Below the pieces are notes generated by a model. That model worked only from the letters and a program-made list of their open reading frames with translations, did no database searches and was not told the origin of the DNA. Made by a program: the position numbers and the translations under genes. A DNA stretch of 64,000 nucleotides from NCBI GenBank assembly GCA_050260675.1, contig JBLNCN010000011.1, positions 124,001-188,000 of the forward strand. Direction: 5' to 3'. Positions 62,989-64,000 of the stretch are shown here, piece by piece (the first letter of the stretch is position 1; the number at the start of each line of letters is the position of its first letter). The stretch is from JBBDIP01 sp050260675. GTDB taxonomy: Bacteria > Bacillota > Sulfobacillia > Fermentithermobacillales > Fermentithermobacillaceae.

Positions 62989-64000
62989 GTGAGGTCATCG
63001 ACTTTTGGTGGCCAGGACCAATACTACTCCGCCTGGGCGGGCCAGGCGGCGCCACCTCAGGCAATCGAGAGTGCCCAGCGATTCGAGTCGTTGATCAATG
63101 ATGGCGACTACCGTGGTGTGGTACAGCGAGTCATCAGACAATGGAACAACACTTTACGAGAACAAATGCGCGCCGAAACGGGCCTACGGTTGAGCGTCGG
63201 CGATGACGTCCAGGCTGTCCCAGTCAGGATTGTCGACGGCCTTCCCAAGCCTCTCTTTCACATAATCTCCCAGTTCTCACCCGATGACCTACGACTATTG
63301 CTCAACCGGCCTCTTTTTTCCAGTCTCGACGCCCATCTTCCTGTTCTTACGAGGGACTATTGTCATATCGCTCACTGGCTTGGACAATTCCCACCTGAAG
63401 TTTCTCGCGATGAAGTCCAGAAAGTACGGGATTTCGTGCATGACATCGCAGAGGGTCTTGAGAAGCTAGAGTTTGAGCGAAAGATGCGGGGTATCGATCA
63501 AGACGTCCTGGGAGCCTACTATTACAACATACCGGAGGTGCGACTCTACTGGGTGGCTATCGCTATGACCGCTCGATTCATTGGCCTGCCCGTTGAGGCT
63601 TTGGCATTTGTAGTAGCCACCCATGAGCTAGCGCACGCTTTACTCACATGGGACGCGACATCGACGGGCGCAGATGGGAGACATCAAGCCTATCTCGGGC
63701 TAGCATCCTAATCGTGGAAGGTTTGGCGCAGCACTACACAGAGGTAATCTGCCGTCGCCTGGAACCGAAGTTCCCCATAGCTATCCAAGCATACGAACGA
63801 TTGCTAGGACTGCAGAGTGACGTTTACAGCGTCCACCGCAGATGGCCAAAGGGACGAGCGAGCGGGGAGATCGTTCGTCTGGCCATGATATCCTCACGTT
63901 GTCACGAGAGTGGCGACTATGCAGCCTTTGAAGAGCTACTAGAACGATCCCGCGCTGCAGTTGATCCTGGCGACCTTACGCGAAACGGGGGCTGGATTGG
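62989..64000 (+). pseudogene. HExxH zinc-peptidase-like protein, frameshifted and cut by the window edge
   Basis: GTG start with AAGGAGAG. The first frame runs to a stop at 63711 and includes VATHELAHAL, an HExxH zinc motif. From about 63640 the coding signal moves to another frame: THMGRDIDGRRWETSSLSRA, then IVEGLAQHYTEVICRRLE, open to 64000. One missing base near the TTT at 63638 explains it. Either a recent pseudogene or a sequence error. Confidence 0.65.

Noticed and set aside
62516..63064. 182-residue minus-strand frame
   Set aside because: Covers the ends of two plus-strand genes with ribosome sites and shows no recognisable motif.

Overview
The window looks like chromosome of a GC-rich, protein-fermenting Bacillota (Firmicutes) lineage. 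The evidence is a tryptophan T-box leader, three S-layer homology domains on a secreted protein, a copper-amine-oxidase-type repeat on a secreted muramidase-like protein, strong purine-rich ribosome binding sites with frequent GTG/TTG starts, GTP-type PEP carboxykinase, a catabolic-type glutamate dehydrogenase and a very large set of peptidase homologues. I cannot name the species.

Layout. 1-9.4 kb: the end of a chemoreceptor, a winged-helix/nuclease-like protein behind a 31-bp repeat array, pckG, a PPC-domain protein, gdhA with a coupled unknown gene, and a two-component pair. 9.4-10.6 kb: a gene-poor, hairpin-rich stretch with a 9-bp tandem repeat and the stump of a PqqB-like hydrolase gene. 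10.6-23.1 kb: NamZ-like secreted protein, MATE exporter, a polyamine ABC operon in which the PotC permease and PotD binding protein are fused, an M20 amidohydrolase, a CPYC thioredoxin-fold protein, and an SLH surface protein. 23.2-39.1 kb: one very long minus-strand gene array, probably an operon: an M24 homologue, four uncharacterised membrane proteins, M20, M28 and M19 peptidase homologues, two Asp/Glu/hydantoin-type racemases and an MmgE/PrpD protein. It begins with a near-consensus sigma-54 promoter (39175-39190) and lies next to its likely sigma-54 activator (39270-41420). 41.7-46.8 kb: a Ca-type P-ATPase, DUF3795, DUF362-ferredoxin and ogt. 46.8-51.7 kb: trpBADCF, without trpE/trpG, behind a T-box with a UGG specifier. 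51.8-54.2 kb: a RelE-type toxin-antitoxin pair, DUF503, a methyltransferase and a lipoprotein. 54.3-64.0 kb: a defence-type island with a minus-strand AIPR / NERD-helicase / unknown / UDG-like / GIY-YIG array, PD-(D/E)XK and HNH nucleases, a MazG-like hydrolase and a frameshifted HExxH protein.

Most interesting: in the sigma-54 array the M24, M20 (28388-29788), both M28 and both M19 homologues have replaced residues that bind metal or act as general base in the classical families. The one exception is the M20D protein, which looks canonical. Together with racemases and a four-gene membrane module of unknown function, this suggests a regulated uptake and hydrolysis/racemisation pathway for an unusual amide, imide or D-amino-acid compound rather than ordinary peptide digestion. 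The second candidate system is the AIPR-NERD-helicase array near the right end.
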